DNA of 64,000 nucleotides, from the NCBI GenBank assembly GCA_947501935.1, contig CANMXU010000005.1, forward strand, positions 1 to 64,000. Direction: 5' to 3'. The stretch is from an uncultured Alteromonadaceae bacterium (GTDB taxonomy: Bacteria > Pseudomonadota > Gammaproteobacteria > Enterobacterales > Alteromonadaceae). Positions 19,075 through 29,525 of this stretch are shown here, piece by piece. Position numbers and translations under genes: made by a program. The notes beneath the pieces are model-generated. The model was not told the origin of the DNA. It was given only the letters and a program-made list of their open reading frames with translations, and made no database searches. Position 1 is the first letter of the stretch. Every line of letters starts with the position of its first letter.

Positions 19075-19350
19075 TATTAGCCTTTTATCCAAGGCTCAGC
19101 AGATGCTTCGTAGATTTGACTACTCTAAGATGCGATAACGCCGCATAAATGGCTAATAAACGCTGTTTTTCGGTTCCGTTTAAATGCTTATTGCTCTTTA
19201 CTGTACATAGATGTAGGTACTTAGCGTGAGCAGAACGCAAAAGCTGTGCAAGGAATTGACATAGAATAACTATGCTGCATTCCTTGCGCCTTGCTCAAAA
19301 AGCATTTAACTCGGACAAAATTTCAACATCAAAGCTCAACAGCCCCTATA
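19075..19350. repeat. Complex palindromic intergenic element in the rlmD-barA gap (19009-19419)
   Basis: This gap of about 410 bp has nested inverted repeats and no gene. TATTAGCC (19075-19082) faces GGCTAATA (19151-19158). TCCGTTTAAATGCTT (19175-19189) faces AAGCATTTAACTCGGA (19300-19315) imperfectly. GCAAGGAAT (19248-19256) faces ATTCCTTGC (19279-19287), with CATAG/CTATG inside. The right edge, AAAGCTCAACAGCCCCTA (19331-19348), nearly repeats 46912-46929. The structure suggests a dispersed, non-coding MITE-like element; barA's promoter must lie within or after it. Confidence 0.6.
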
Positions 19351-19419
19351 AATTGATGCAGGGTTATGACATGATAAAGGTTATCTAGGTTGATGATTTT
19401 ACACTAAAGCGCTGACGAA

Positions 19420-22287
19420 ATGCATAAAATAAGTCTAAAAGACTGGGTCATTTTACTCACCATATTACCAACCACTTTAATTGGTATCGCCATCGCTGGC
19501 TATTTTTCTTACAGCCGCTATGTGGAATTAAATGACTTTTTAGATAACCGTTCAACCAGTATTATAGAACCCTTAGCCATTGCCAGCCTTGACCCTTTAC
19601 TTAACCGCGACCGCACTAAATTACGACAGCTGGTTGGCTTTGCCCATAGAAGCCAGTCAAGCATAGTAAAAAGTATTGCGGTATTTACCAAAGATAATCA
19701 AGTATTTGTTACTAGTACCTATCAAGGCAACATCAATTTATTGCGAATTAAAGTTGGCGAAGTATTACCACTGCAAACCGCTTTTGAAGAAATAGATAAT
19801 TACTTAATTTATCGTAGCCCGATTATTGACGAGCGCCTGATGCTCGACTCTCATGAAGCACAAACCTCTCAACAAGCCATTGTTGGTTATATAGCGATAC
19901 AAATAGATAAAAGCCACATTAACTTTACTCAGCAAAGCCAATTTATTGTTGCCTTTGCTATTGTCGTATTTGGCAGTTTATTAAGTGCAATGTTTGCCTT
20001 GCGTTTAATCAAAAATGTCACTCGCCCAATATCATCAATGGTGCAAGCGGTAGACAGAATAAGAGAAGGCAAGCTAGAAAGCCGAGTTACTGGGCAGTTG
20101 ATTGGCGAGCTTAATTTTCTTAAAAATGGTGTAAACGCCATGGCGCAATCGCTTGGTGATTACCACGATGAAATGCAGCGCAGCATTGACCAAGCCACTA
20201 TAGATTTAAGAGAAAGTTTAGAGCAGTTTGAAATTCAAAACGTTGAGTTAGACATTTCCAAGCGTAAAGCCCAAGATGCTAACCGAGTGAAATCAGAATT
20301 TTTAGCCAATATGAGTCATGAACTTCGTACACCACTTAATGGTGTTATTGGTTTTACCAGACAGTTATTAAAAACACCATTAACAGAAACTCAACGTGAC
20401 TATCTACAAACGGTAGAGCGTTCAGCCAACAATTTACTTTCGATTATTAATGACATTCTCGACTTCTCGAAACTCGATGCTGGCAAAATGGTAATCGAAA
20501 ACATGCCATTTTCAATACGTGAGTCAATTGATGAAGCGCTCGAATTATTAGCGCCAATGGCACATAAAAAGAACATCAACTTGTCACTACGCGTTGCTCA
20601 ACAATTACCAGACTCTTTAACTGGTGATGCTATGCGTATTAGGCAAGTGATCACTAATTTAACCAATAATGCGATTAAATTTACTGATAAAGGTTACGTT
20701 AATATTGATGTTGATTGCCAACAAAATGATAACGGCCAAGTCGTAGTTAGAATTACCGTAAATGATAGCGGCATTGGCATGAGCAAAAAGCAACAAGAAA
20801 CCATTTTTGAAGCTTTTGGCCAAGCCGATAATAGCGTAACTCGATTATATGGCGGTACCGGTTTAGGCTTAGTAATTTCTAAACGTTTAGCCCACGAAAT
20901 GCACGGAGATATTGGCTTTACCAGTGAAGAGAAACACGGTTCTTCTTTTTGGTTTAGTTTCCAGTGTGAGCAAAACAATTTACCATTAATTACTCTACAA
21001 GATAAAGCTGAGCTGTTTGGCAAAAATATTTTATACTTTGAACCCCATACTCATACTCGTATAGCCACCAGCGAAATACTGGCAAGTTGGGAAATGAATG
21101 TGTCCCCTATCAATAGCTTAGATCAGTTAAGTGATGTTTTAACTCAAGGTAATCATTACGACTTCGCCTTGCTTAGTCATGATGTTGGTCCTGCGGCACT
21201 AAACGATTTTAAAAATATTATTACCACCATAAAACCACTAATACCGGCTTTACATGTTGCTATTAATAGCAATTCCCCTAATTTACAAGAGGCATTAATT
21301 GCCTGTGGTGCTGTTAGCTGTATTAGTAAACCAGTTTCATCAGAAAAACTCAGTAAATCGTTATTACCGCAGCAATATATTGTCAACCCGACAGTGGTCA
21401 ATGTTAACGAACAAATTGTGCCGATTAAAGTATTAGCTGTTGACGATAACGAAGCTAACTTAAAATTAATCAAAGCCTTGCTATTAGAACAAGTGGCTGA
21501 AGTAACTACCGCCGTCAACGGTGAAGAAGCCGTTAATTTATGTAAAAATGAAAAGTTTGCGCTGATATATATGGATATTCAAATGCCAGTTATGGACGGT
21601 GTTAGTGCATTGCAGGCGATAAAATCAAACACCTTTAATGATGAAACGCCGATTATAGCCGTTACGGCTCACGCCTTGAGCAGTGAAAAAGAAAAACTAT
21701 TACAACATGGCTTTAATTCATACATGACTAAGCCGATTGATGAAAGCATGTTACGCCATACCATTTATGAATATTGCGATTTAGCGCTCTTGTCTTCTAA
21801 AGAGAAGTCTTCTAAAGACGACACTGAAGAAAACTATTTTAAAGAAAGCTCAACCCTAGCCCCACCAGACAGTGACAATTCACCTAGCGAAAATTCGGCA
21901 GCAGTTGATCTACAAAACTTCGCGGTAACGCCTATTATTGATTGGCCATTGGCTTTAAGCCGAGCAGGTAATAAAGAAGCCTTAGCTAAAGATATGTTAA
22001 TAGGCCTAGTAAATAGCTTACCAGAAACAAAAGTAGCCATTAACCAAGCATTAACTGGCCAAGATTATGAGCAATTGAAAGCCTTAATTCATAAACTTAA
22101 TGGCGCATGCTGTTATTCGGGCGTGCCTAGTTTGGCGAAAATTACCCATCAATTAGAAACGGCATTAAAGCAAGATCATAGTTTGGCAGATTTAGAGCCA
22201 GAGTTTATGGAGTTTTTTGAGCAACTTGATAATGTAATAGATGAATCTCAAGTAACCATAGACAGTTTAAATCAGCCATTAACCTAA
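19420..22287 (+). CDS. barA: Hybrid sensor histidine kinase BarA
   Basis: BarA senses metabolic end products and drives UvrY/GacA, which turns on Csr small RNAs. Visible parts are TM1 (about 10-30), a periplasmic loop, TM2 (about 175-195), HAMP (to about 248), HisKA with H300 in SHELRTPLNGVIGF, HATPase with VITNLTNNAIKFT, DSGIGM and GGTGLGL, a degenerate receiver-like stretch (about 535-645), a full receiver with D719 (YMDIQMPVMDG), and Hpt with H891 (LIHKLNGACCYSG). The 955-residue length is slightly over E. coli BarA. The cognate uvrY is not in this window. Confidence 0.95.
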   Translation: MHKISLKDWVILLTILPTTLIGIAIAGYFSYSRYVELNDFLDNRSTSIIEPLAIASLDPLLNRDRTKLRQLVGFAHRSQSSIVKSIAVFTKDNQVFVTSTYQGNINLLRIKVGEVLPLQTAFEEIDNYLIYRSPIIDERLMLDSHEAQTSQQAIVGYIAIQIDKSHINFTQQSQFIVAFAIVVFGSLLSAMFALRLIKNVTRPISSMVQAVDRIREGKLESRVTGQLIGELNFLKNGVNAMAQSLGDYHDEMQRSIDQATIDLRESLEQFEIQNVELDISKRKAQDANRVKSEFLANMSHELRTPLNGVIGFTRQLLKTPLTETQRDYLQTVERSANNLLSIINDILDFSKLDAGKMVIENMPFSIRESIDEALELLAPMAHKKNINLSLRVAQQLPDSLTGDAMRIRQVITNLTNNAIKFTDKGYVNIDVDCQQNDNGQVVVRITVNDSGIGMSKKQQETIFEAFGQADNSVTRLYGGTGLGLVISKRLAHEMHGDIGFTSEEKHGSSFWFSFQCEQNNLPLITLQDKAELFGKNILYFEPHTHTRIATSEILASWEMNVSPINSLDQLSDVLTQGNHYDFALLSHDVGPAALNDFKNIITTIKPLIPALHVAINSNSPNLQEALIACGAVSCISKPVSSEKLSKSLLPQQYIVNPTVVNVNEQIVPIKVLAVDDNEANLKLIKALLLEQVAEVTTAVNGEEAVNLCKNEKFALIYMDIQMPVMDGVSALQAIKSNTFNDETPIIAVTAHALSSEKEKLLQHGFNSYMTKPIDESMLRHTIYEYCDLALLSSKEKSSKDDTEENYFKESSTLAPPDSDNSPSENSAAVDLQNFAVTPIIDWPLALSRAGNKEALAKDMLIGLVNSLPETKVAINQALTGQDYEQLKALIHKLNGACCYSGVPSLAKITHQLETALKQDHSLADLEPEFMEFFEQLDNVIDESQVTIDSLNQPLT

Positions 22288-22388
22288 TGATTTACCGGTT
22301 TAAACTAAGTGACTGTGCAAGTGCATAATTAGCTAGATAATAGCTTAGTTGAAGCTTATTAGGGATAACTTAATTAGGTGCTAATGCG

Positions 22389-22652
22389 TTATCGAATATG
22401 AATAGCTGGTGAAGTATCAATTTCACCATCTTCGCTAATAACCGCCACTCCACTATGGCAAGTTAATACGGCTAAACTATGACCATTTTCCATACGAACA
22501 AATGATAGTTCGTAGCCAAACTTCCCTAAACTGCTGGCCGAAAATTTCTGAGCTAAAGAAAGCTTGTCCCACCAAATAGACTGCTCAGGGAGTTCTTGCC
22601 TTCTTTCAATGATGGGCTGCCTAGGTTGAGCCTGCATGACGTCTTTCCTCAA
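22389..22652 (-). CDS. Small conserved-looking hypothetical protein
   Basis: Eighty-seven residues, soluble, no signal peptide. The N-terminal part is polar (QPRQPIIERRQELPEQSIWWDKL); the C-terminal half alternates hydrophobic residues (YELSFVRMENGHSLAVLTCH, then GVAVISEDGEID), suggesting a small beta-rich fold. I do not recognise a family. Start could be M1 or M6. It lies between barA and acpS, on the same strand as acpS but 62 nt upstream, so it could be a leader gene of that operon. Confidence 0.6.
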   Translation of the reverse strand: MRKDVMQAQPRQPIIERRQELPEQSIWWDKLSLAQKFSASSLGKFGYELSFVRMENGHSLAVLTCHSGVAVISEDGEIDTSPAIHIR

Positions 22653-22714
22653 ACTATTTAGGGTGTAGATAATTTAAGTATAGGACAATTTAGCTAACAA
22701 CAAAGTATATTTGT

Positions 22715-23098
22715 CTATTTTTTGTTCAACACCACAAAGGCAGTGGCGTATTCTGCTTCATCAGAAAGGGATATATGCCAATGTTGAGCTAGCATTTGTT
22801 CGGCTATTTCGAGGGCGCGATCGGTAAATATAAGTATTGGCTGACCACTGTCAAGGTTTTGAATTTCAATATGTTGAAATGAAATTCCATCTGCTATACC
22901 GCGCCCTAAAGCTTTGGCAGCTGCCTCTTTTCCCGCCCAGCGTTTTGCCAAAAAATGGTTACTGGTTTTGACAGTTAAAAATTGCTGATATTCTTTTGCG
23001 GTTAATACCCGCTGAGCCAGACGCGTACGCGCCGACTCAGACATATTGGAAATACGTTTGATTTGTACAATATCAGTGCCAATACCAACCACAGACAT
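22715..23098 (-). CDS. acpS: Holo-[acyl-carrier-protein] synthase AcpS
   Basis: AcpS transfers 4'-phosphopantetheine from CoA to the serine of acyl carrier protein. The start VVGIGTDIVQIKRI carries the metal-binding Asp, and RWAGKEAAAKALGRGI carries the Glu and Lys of the active site. It has 127 residues, as usual for the family. It begins 3 nt after pdxJ, the invariant pdxJ-acpS pair, and is the last gene of the lepA-to-acpS block. Confidence 0.96.
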   Translation of the reverse strand: MSVVGIGTDIVQIKRISNMSESARTRLAQRVLTAKEYQQFLTVKTSNHFLAKRWAGKEAAAKALGRGIADGISFQHIEIQNLDSGQPILIFTDRALEIAEQMLAQHWHISLSDEAEYATAFVVLNKK

Positions 23099-23101
23099 AG
23101 C

Positions 23102-23848
23102 TTAAGCGCCTTTAGTTGACAAACGTGCTTCAAGCATTAAGCTTTTCATATCACGAATTGCTTTATCTAAACCGTCGATAACCGCACGAGCAATAATAGC
23201 GTGACCAATATTAAGTTCGATAATTTCCTCAATTGCAGCAATTGGCTTAACATTAAAGTAGTTTAAACCATGGCCAGCATTCACTTTTAAACCCTGCGCG
23301 TGCGCATACTTAATGCCGTCAGTTAATCGAGCTAACTCCTTTTGTTGCTCTGCTTCATTAGGGGCATCAGCATAATGGCCGGTGTGAATTTCAATATATT
23401 CAGCCTTGCTCGCTACTGCCGCATCAATTTGCTTTTTATCAGCATCAATAAACAAACTAGTAATAATGCCTTTCTCAGCTAATTGGCTAACTGCAGCAGT
23501 AATTTTATCTAACTGACCAACAACGTCTAAACCACCTTCAGTGGTGAGCTCTTCGCGCTTTTCTGGCACCAAGCAACAAAATACTGGTTGTACGTCACAG
23601 GCAATAGCTAACATTTCGTCGGTTACAGCCATTTCTAAATTCATACGAGTATGTAAGGTTTGTTTTAATACATAAATATCACGGTCTTGGATATGACGGC
23701 GATCTTCACGTAAATGCACGGTAATGCCATCAGCTCCGGCATGTTCAGCTACTGAAGCAGCGTAGACAGGATCAGGAAAGTTAGTACCACGTGCTTGTCT
23801 TAATGTTGCTATATGGTCAACATTTATCCCTAATAAAATATCACTCAT
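23102..23848 (-). CDS. pdxJ: Pyridoxine 5'-phosphate synthase PdxJ
   Basis: PdxJ condenses deoxyxylulose 5-phosphate with 3-amino-1-hydroxyacetone phosphate to pyridoxine 5'-phosphate, the last ring-forming step of vitamin B6 synthesis. The TIM-barrel signature [20 protein letters not shown] is at the start, with HLREDRRHI, the [10 protein letters not shown] segment and [12 protein letters not shown] near the end. The 248-residue length is typical. It lies 20 nt downstream of recO. Confidence 0.97.
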   Translation of the reverse strand: MSDILLGINVDHIATLRQARGTNFPDPVYAASVAEHAGADGITVHLREDRRHIQDRDIYVLKQTLHTRMNLEMAVTDEMLAIACDVQPVFCCLVPEKREELTTEGGLDVVGQLDKITAAVSQLAEKGIITSLFIDADKKQIDAAVASKAEYIEIHTGHYADAPNEAEQQKELARLTDGIKYAHAQGLKVNAGHGLNYFNVKPIAAIEEIIELNIGHAIIARAVIDGLDKAIRDMKSLMLEARLSTKGA

Positions 23849-23868
23849 AATTTCACTCTTTATCTTTT

Positions 23869-24549
23869 TTATTTATTGAATAATTTTCGACTGTTTAACG
23901 GTTGCCCCGCTAATAAGTGGTTGATCACTTGTCGCATTAATATTTTGTAACTGCGTAAAACATCGCTAGATGAAAATGCTTGTAGGGCAATTTCTTGAAT
24001 ATGTTCTCTTTGATAGCGTGGACTATTAAGCTTTGCCAGTGCGGGGATAAAACCTTGCTCAGGCAAATAATAAAAGTGCGATTGGTCACTTTCAAATACA
24101 GGACTAAAATCAAAGCACATGCCTAGTTCTTCTAGTAAAACTGTTTCAAACTGCCGTAATACTTGTTCAATTGGCTCTTGCTTTGCCAAGGCTGCAATAC
24201 TGTTTTGATATTGCAAATAAAGACTTTGACAGCTTATGTGCTCTCCTAACAAACGTACCAGTAATTCATTTAGATAAAAACCACTATATAAAAAATTACC
24301 ACTAAGCGCATATGACTTTTGGCAAGCTTCGACTCGGCTTAAGTTTTTTAAATTCGCTTTACCCTTTAACAATACTGTTAACGGCAAAAAAGGCTGTAAC
24401 AGCCCTTTTTTATTTGATTTTTGAGTTTTACCAACATAACCAATAGCTGAAACTTTACCTTCATTTTCGGTTAGAAGTTCAACAATTACTTGGTTTTCAC
24501 GATACGGGCGGCTATGCAGTAAAAAGGCCGCCTGTTCAGTAAATTCCAC
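23869..24549 (-). CDS. recO: DNA repair protein RecO
   Basis: RecO acts with RecR and RecF to load RecA on SSB-coated gaps and can anneal strands. The N-terminal OB fold is seen in [21 protein letters not shown] and VSAIGYVG; the helical C-terminal part follows ([30 protein letters not shown]). The 226-residue length fits gammaproteobacterial RecO, which lacks the zinc finger of other groups. It follows era by 36 nt. Confidence 0.94.
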   Translation of the reverse strand: MEFTEQAAFLLHSRPYRENQVIVELLTENEGKVSAIGYVGKTQKSNKKGLLQPFLPLTVLLKGKANLKNLSRVEACQKSYALSGNFLYSGFYLNELLVRLLGEHISCQSLYLQYQNSIAALAKQEPIEQVLRQFETVLLEELGMCFDFSPVFESDQSHFYYLPEQGFIPALAKLNSPRYQREHIQEIALQAFSSSDVLRSYKILMRQVINHLLAGQPLNSRKLFNK

Positions 24550-24585
24550 TAGCTAGTTTCCTGATAAGGTTCAGTTTGATATTGG

Positions 24586-25497
24586 CTAACCTGAGTAATC
24601 GTCGCCATAACCTAAACTTCTTAATGCGCGTTCATCGTCAGCCCAGCCAGACTTTACTTTCACCCAAGTTTCTAGAAACACCTTTTGATCAAACAGCTTT
24701 TCCATATCACGGCGTGCTTCTTGGCCAATCACTTTAAGTTTTTCGCCTTTATTGCCAATAACCATACGTTTTTGGCTATCACGCTCAACCAGAACTAAAG
24801 CGTTAATATGTAAAATGCCTTTTTCATCCGCTTGAAATTGCTCTATTTCAACGGTTGTTGAATAAGGTAATTCATCACCAGTAAAACGAATTAGCTTTTC
24901 ACGAATAATTTCTGAAGCCATAAAACGGCTAGAACGATCAGTAATATAGTCTTCTGGAAACCAGAATTCACCTTCCGGTAAAGCTGACATACAGAACGAC
25001 TTAATTTTTTCGACGTTATCACCTTTTAAAGCTGAAATAGGCACAATATCTTTAAAGTCGTACTTACTAGCAAGCTTTTGTAAATGTGGTAATAATTCTT
25101 CTTTATCTTGTACGTTATCGATTTTATTAACCACTAAAATACAAGGAGCGCCACTTTTTTTAACTTTACTTAATACCAGCTCATCATCAGTGGTCCAGTG
25201 CGTACCTTCCACTAAAAAGACCACTAATTCCACTTCCGCAATTGAACTACTGGCGGCGCGGTTCATTAAGCGGTTAATGGCGCGTTTCTCTTCAGTGTGT
25301 AAACCAGGAGTATCAACTAAAACAGCTTGTTGGCTACCTTCAGTTAAAATACCTAAAATACGGTGACGAGTGGTTTGTGGTTTTTTCGAGGTAATACTAA
25401 TTTTTTGCCCTAACAAACTATTTAGTAAAGTCGATTTACCAACGTTAGGACGACCAACAATAGCAATTAAGCCACACTGTTTTTGACTAGCTGTCAT
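24586..25497 (-). CDS. era: GTPase Era
   Basis: Era binds 16S rRNA and helps assemble the 30S subunit. G1 ([12 protein letters not shown]), the G2 region (TTRHRI), G3 (DTPGLH) and G4 (NKID) are all present, and a C-terminal KH domain carries [20 protein letters not shown]. The 303-residue length is normal. Its start overlaps the 3' end of rnc by 11 nt, the usual rnc-era coupling. Confidence 0.97.
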   Translation of the reverse strand: MTASQKQCGLIAIVGRPNVGKSTLLNSLLGQKISITSKKPQTTRHRILGILTEGSQQAVLVDTPGLHTEEKRAINRLMNRAASSSIAEVELVVFLVEGTHWTTDDELVLSKVKKSGAPCILVVNKIDNVQDKEELLPHLQKLASKYDFKDIVPISALKGDNVEKIKSFCMSALPEGEFWFPEDYITDRSSRFMASEIIREKLIRFTGDELPYSTTVEIEQFQADEKGILHINALVLVERDSQKRMVIGNKGEKLKVIGQEARRDMEKLFDQKVFLETWVKVKSGWADDERALRSLGYGDDYSG

Positions 25498-26176
25498 GCT
25501 TAATTAACTCCAATATTTTTTCAGCCGCAGCTTGTTCAGCTTTACGACGACTACTACCTTTAGTTAATACCTCAGTATCAAGTAGTTCGGTAGTGCAACG
25601 AACAGTGAATTCTTGATTGTGCGACTGTCCAGTTGTTTGAATAACTTCATATTTGGGCAAAGGAATTTTTCTACTTTGCAAGTATTCTTGTAAACGCGTT
25701 TTTGGATCTTTATGGGTACTGCCGGGCTTAATACTGCTAAGCCTTGTTTCAAACCACGCTAAAATGAGGCTTTTACAGGTATCCATATCTGAGTCTAAAT
25801 AAACCGCACCGATAATCGCTTCAACCGCATCTTCTAAAATAGACTCACGACGATGACCGCCACTTTTTAGCTCACCGGGTCCCAAAATTAAATGGTTACC
25901 TAAGTCAAAATTTCGGCCAAGTTCAGCTAAAGTAACACCTTTAACTAAACTTGAACGCATGCGGGTTAAGTCGCCTTCATCGTGTTTTGGAAATTGACTA
26001 AACAATTGCTCCGCAATAACGTAACCTAAAATAGAATCGCCTAGAAACTCTAAGCGTTCGTTATGTAAACCTTTGGCACTTCGATGCGTCAACGCTTGCA
26101 TTAATAAAGCAGCATCAGTGAAAGTATAGCCAAGTTTTTTGCTCAAACGAGCAATGGCTTGCTGATTCTTATTCAA
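25487..26176 (-). CDS. rnc: Ribonuclease III
   Basis: RNase III cuts double-stranded RNA, including the rRNA precursor and its own operon leader in E. coli. The signature [20 protein letters not shown] and the second acidic cluster [14 protein letters not shown] carry the Mg-binding residues; the C-terminal dsRNA-binding domain runs from about 155 ([12 protein letters not shown] to [13 protein letters not shown]). Length 229. It begins 2 nt after lepB's stop. Confidence 0.97.
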   Translation of the reverse strand: MNKNQQAIARLSKKLGYTFTDAALLMQALTHRSAKGLHNERLEFLGDSILGYVIAEQLFSQFPKHDEGDLTRMRSSLVKGVTLAELGRNFDLGNHLILGPGELKSGGHRRESILEDAVEAIIGAVYLDSDMDTCKSLILAWFETRLSSIKPGSTHKDPKTRLQEYLQSRKIPLPKYEVIQTTGQSHNQEFTVRCTTELLDTEVLTKGSSRRKAEQAAAEKILELIKHDS

Positions 26177-26178
26177 AA

Positions 26179-27087
26179 CTATTCAATACCGCCGATACGA
26201 GAAAAACGTACACCTGTTGGGATCCAACTAGGTAAGAAGCTGTCGGGCCCACGTTCAAAGTCGAAACTCATCCAAATAGCAACCGCTTCACCAACCAAGT
26301 TTTCTTCCGGAACAAAGCCCCAAAAACGACCATCTAGGCTATTGTCACGATTATCGCCCATAACAAAATACTGACCTTGCGGCACAACAAACTCATCCGC
26401 TTGGCTGCCTTGCTGTTTAAAATAAGCTTGCACGCGTGGCAGAATCTGATTATTAATCAAAATATCATGGGTTTTATTGGGCATATTCGAGGTATAGCGC
26501 GATAGCGGGCTATAGTCATCTTTATTCTTAAAGTCTTGCACCACTTGTTCAAACTCTGGACATTTAGTATCAGACTCTTGGCAAGCTTGCTTAATATATA
26601 ACGACTTATTGCGATAAAGAATACGGTCACCGGGTAAGCCAATAACACGCTTTATATAGTCAATTTGTGGCTCTAATGGGTATTTAAAAACCACAACATC
26701 ACCGCGCTCAGGTAAACCAACTTCAATAAACTTATTACGCACAACCGGATCGCGTAGCCCATAGTTAAACTTGTTTACTAAAATAAAGTCGCCATCAAGT
26801 AAAGTTGGCATCATTGAACCGGAAGGTATTTGAAACGGTTCATATATAAATGAACGTAAAATCAAAACAAAGGCTATTACCGGAAAAATTTGCACTGAGG
26901 TGTCAATTAATGCCGGTGGCTCAGTAATTTTCAAAGTTGCTTCTTCAGATAATGGCGATGCACATTGGCTTTGCGCATCAGCTAACTGTAAGCGACGTCG
27001 TGGTGCCCAAACAAATTTATCAATACACCACACGATGCCTGTGACAAATGTAAGTACAACTAAAAATAATGAAAAATAAACCGCCAT
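26179..27087 (-). CDS. lepB: Signal peptidase I
   Basis: LepB removes signal peptides from Sec and Tat substrates at the outer face of the inner membrane. Two membrane segments (about 3-22 and 66-85) precede the catalytic serine in [14 protein letters not shown]. The catalytic lysine is in VIKR form at [13 protein letters not shown], and the box E motif [17 protein letters not shown] is intact. A loop with two cysteines (CQESDTKC) resembles the E. coli enzyme. The 302-residue length is typical. It sits 8 nt after lepA. Confidence 0.96.
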   Translation of the reverse strand: MAVYFSLFLVVLTFVTGIVWCIDKFVWAPRRRLQLADAQSQCASPLSEEATLKITEPPALIDTSVQIFPVIAFVLILRSFIYEPFQIPSGSMMPTLLDGDFILVNKFNYGLRDPVVRNKFIEVGLPERGDVVVFKYPLEPQIDYIKRVIGLPGDRILYRNKSLYIKQACQESDTKCPEFEQVVQDFKNKDDYSPLSRYTSNMPNKTHDILINNQILPRVQAYFKQQGSQADEFVVPQGQYFVMGDNRDNSLDGRFWGFVPEENLVGEAVAIWMSFDFERGPDSFLPSWIPTGVRFSRIGGIE

Positions 27088-27095
27088 GAATTCCC

Positions 27096-28886
27096 TTAGT
27101 TATCTAATTTAAGTACAGATAAAAACGCTTCTTGTGGAATTTCAACATTGCCCACTTGTTTCATACGTTTTTTACCCTCTTTTTGCTTTTGCAGTAGCTT
27201 TTTCTTACGAGAAATATCGCCACCGTAACATTTTGCCGTTACGTTTTTCCGCAATTGTTTTACCGTAGTTCTTGCGATAACGTTGTTACCTATCGCCGCC
27301 TGAATAGCAATATCAAACATTTGACGATGGATAAGCTCTTTAAGCTTATCAACTAACAAACGACCTCGAGAAACTGAGTTACTTCGATGAGTGATCATTG
27401 CAAGCGCATCAACCCGATCACCATTAATCATCACATCAACACGTACCATGTCTGCTGCTTCAAAACGAACAAAGTGATAATCAAGTGATGCATAACCACG
27501 ACTGGTTGATTTTAACTTATCAAAAAAGTCCATCACCACTTCAGCCATTGGTAATTCGTAAGTAACAGCTACTTGATTACCGTGGTAAATAATATCTTTT
27601 TGTACACCACGTTTTTCAATACATAGCGTAATAACATTACCCAAATGCTCTTGTGGCACTAAAATATTCGCTTGTACAATAGGTTCGCGAATTTCATCAA
27701 TATTATTAATTGCCGGTAAATCACTTGGATTATCAATAGATAAAATATCACCATTGGTACAGGCTATTTCATAATTTACCGTTGGTGCTGTGGTAATTAG
27801 ATCAAGATTATATTCACGCTCTAAGCGCTCTTGAATAATTTCCATATGCAACATGCCAAGGAAACCAATGCGGAAACCAAAACCTAATGCTGATGAATTT
27901 TCAGGTTCAAAAAACAATGAAGCATCGTTCAAACTTAATTTATTAAGTGCATCACGAAAGTTTTCATAGTCATCAGAGCTAACCGGGAAGATGCCCGCAT
28001 AAACTTGCGGCTGAACCTTTTTAAAACCAGCTAATGGAGCGTCGGCTTCTTTCTTCAAAATGGTAATGGTATCACCCACTGGCGCGCCATGAATTTCTTT
28101 AATACCAGCGATAATAAAACCAACTTCGCCCGTTCTTAAGATACCAGTATCAGTTTGTTTCGGCGTGAAAATACCGACTTTGTCAATGATGTGTGTTTGT
28201 CCGGTCGACATAACCACCATTTTATCGCCTTTTTTCACTTCACCGTTCATAATACGAACCAATGAAACTACGCCTTGGTAGTTATCAAACCAAGAATCGA
28301 TAATAAGTGCTTGCAGGTTGGCGTCAGGATCGCCTACTGGTGGCGGAACATTTTCAACAATAGTTTCTAATACATCTTCAATGCCTAAGCCGGTTTTGGC
28401 CGAACAAGTCACCGCGCCGGTAGCATCAATACCGATAATATCTTCAATTTCTTCACTGACACGATCAGGATCGGCTTGTGGTAAATCGATTTTATTAAGA
28501 ATTGGAATAACTTCTAATTCCATTTCTATGGCGGTATAGCAGTTAGCAACAGTTTGTGCTTCAACACCTTGGCCGGCGTCAACCACAAGTAAAGCGCCTT
28601 CACATGAAGCTAACGAGCGCGATACTTCATAAGAAAAATCTACATGGCCTGGCGTGTCGATAAAGTTAAGTTGGTAAATTTCACCGTCATTGGCTTTATA
28701 ATCTAAAGTTACACTTTGCGCTTTAATGGTAATGCCGCGTTCACGTTCAATATCCATGGAGTCAAGTACTTGAGCTTCCATTTCGCGCGCTTGCAAGCCT
28801 CCACAATGTTGGATCAAACGATCAGAAAGTGTAGATTTACCATGATCGATATGGGCAATAATCGAAAAATTTCGGATATGTTTCAT
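27096..28886 (-). CDS. lepA: Elongation factor 4 (LepA)
   Basis: This ribosome-bound GTPase can back-translocate ribosomes and aids 30S biogenesis. G1 [14 protein letters not shown], the RGITIK switch, [12 protein letters not shown] and NKIDLP are all present. The C-terminal LepA-specific domain ends with [18 protein letters not shown]. Length is 596 residues against 599 in E. coli. It is separated from rseC by about 150 nt, so it probably has its own promoter as well as read-through from rpoE. Confidence 0.97.
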   Translation of the reverse strand: MKHIRNFSIIAHIDHGKSTLSDRLIQHCGGLQAREMEAQVLDSMDIERERGITIKAQSVTLDYKANDGEIYQLNFIDTPGHVDFSYEVSRSLASCEGALLVVDAGQGVEAQTVANCYTAIEMELEVIPILNKIDLPQADPDRVSEEIEDIIGIDATGAVTCSAKTGLGIEDVLETIVENVPPPVGDPDANLQALIIDSWFDNYQGVVSLVRIMNGEVKKGDKMVVMSTGQTHIIDKVGIFTPKQTDTGILRTGEVGFIIAGIKEIHGAPVGDTITILKKEADAPLAGFKKVQPQVYAGIFPVSSDDYENFRDALNKLSLNDASLFFEPENSSALGFGFRIGFLGMLHMEIIQERLEREYNLDLITTAPTVNYEIACTNGDILSIDNPSDLPAINNIDEIREPIVQANILVPQEHLGNVITLCIEKRGVQKDIIYHGNQVAVTYELPMAEVVMDFFDKLKSTSRGYASLDYHFVRFEAADMVRVDVMINGDRVDALAMITHRSNSVSRGRLLVDKLKELIHRQMFDIAIQAAIGNNVIARTTVKQLRKNVTAKCYGGDISRKKKLLQKQKEGKKRMKQVGNVEIPQEAFLSVLKLDN

Positions 28887-29035
28887 AAATGAAAATTCAA
28901 ATAATTTGGCTAAATATAATAATGGCGCGATTTTAACGAATTTCGGCCGCTGGGGCTATCTTTATAGAAAATTAACTTTCGGTGAATAAGCAAAATTTGG
29001 CAACTACGAGGTATTAATTGCACTTTACTGACTAT

Positions 29036-29524
29036 TTATTCTGTAACAGAGGATGTAGGACAAGCTTTGCGCAGTAGCTGCGGAGCTAAACTTTTCGTCT
29101 TAGTAAGCTTAGCTAGGCGAGTTTTAGCGATAATAAAGCCAAGGCCTGCACCAATAACGCCTAAAAACAAGGCGATTAATTCATGAGAAAAAACTCCTTG
29201 GCTAACTTGATATTGACCAAAGCCCGAAAAAATAATTAAGCCAAGTAACGGCCAAAGATAAACCTGAAAGGCGGTTTGCAGTAATTCTTTCTCGACGATG
29301 CCGATAATAACTTTGTCACCAACATTAAGCGCTAAAGTATTGTCTAGAGCTGCTCCCTTATTTTCTAAATAAAGAGAGAGTTTACGATGAGGAATGGCTT
29401 TAGCAACTTGACCACTGGCGCAGCTGTCAACCTGCTGACAACCGCTACAAGCTGACTTTATTTCGCTTTTTACCAATATTTTTTGGTCGCGAACTTCAGT
29501 TACCACTGCCATTTCTTCAATCAT
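29036..29524 (-). CDS. rseC: RseC-family protein (SoxR-reducing/sigma-E operon protein)
   Basis: RseC is an inner-membrane protein of the rpoE operon, also linked to SoxR reduction with the Rsx/Rnf complex. The N-terminal Cys motif CSGCQQVDSC is followed by two hydrophobic helices (about 88-105 and 113-133). The length of 162 is close to the E. coli protein (159). Translation starts 1 nt after the rseB stop, so it is tightly coupled. Confidence 0.9.
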   Translation of the reverse strand: MIEEMAVVTEVRDQKILVKSEIKSACSGCQQVDSCASGQVAKAIPHRKLSLYLENKGAALDNTLALNVGDKVIIGIVEKELLQTAFQVYLWPLLGLIIFSGFGQYQVSQGVFSHELIALFLGVIGAGLGFIIAKTRLAKLTKTKSLAPQLLRKACPTSSVTE

Positions 29525-29525
29525 G

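Noticed and set aside
25487..25497. rnc and era overlap as a possible frameshift
   Set aside because: Both proteins are full length; short overlap is the usual coupling in this operon.
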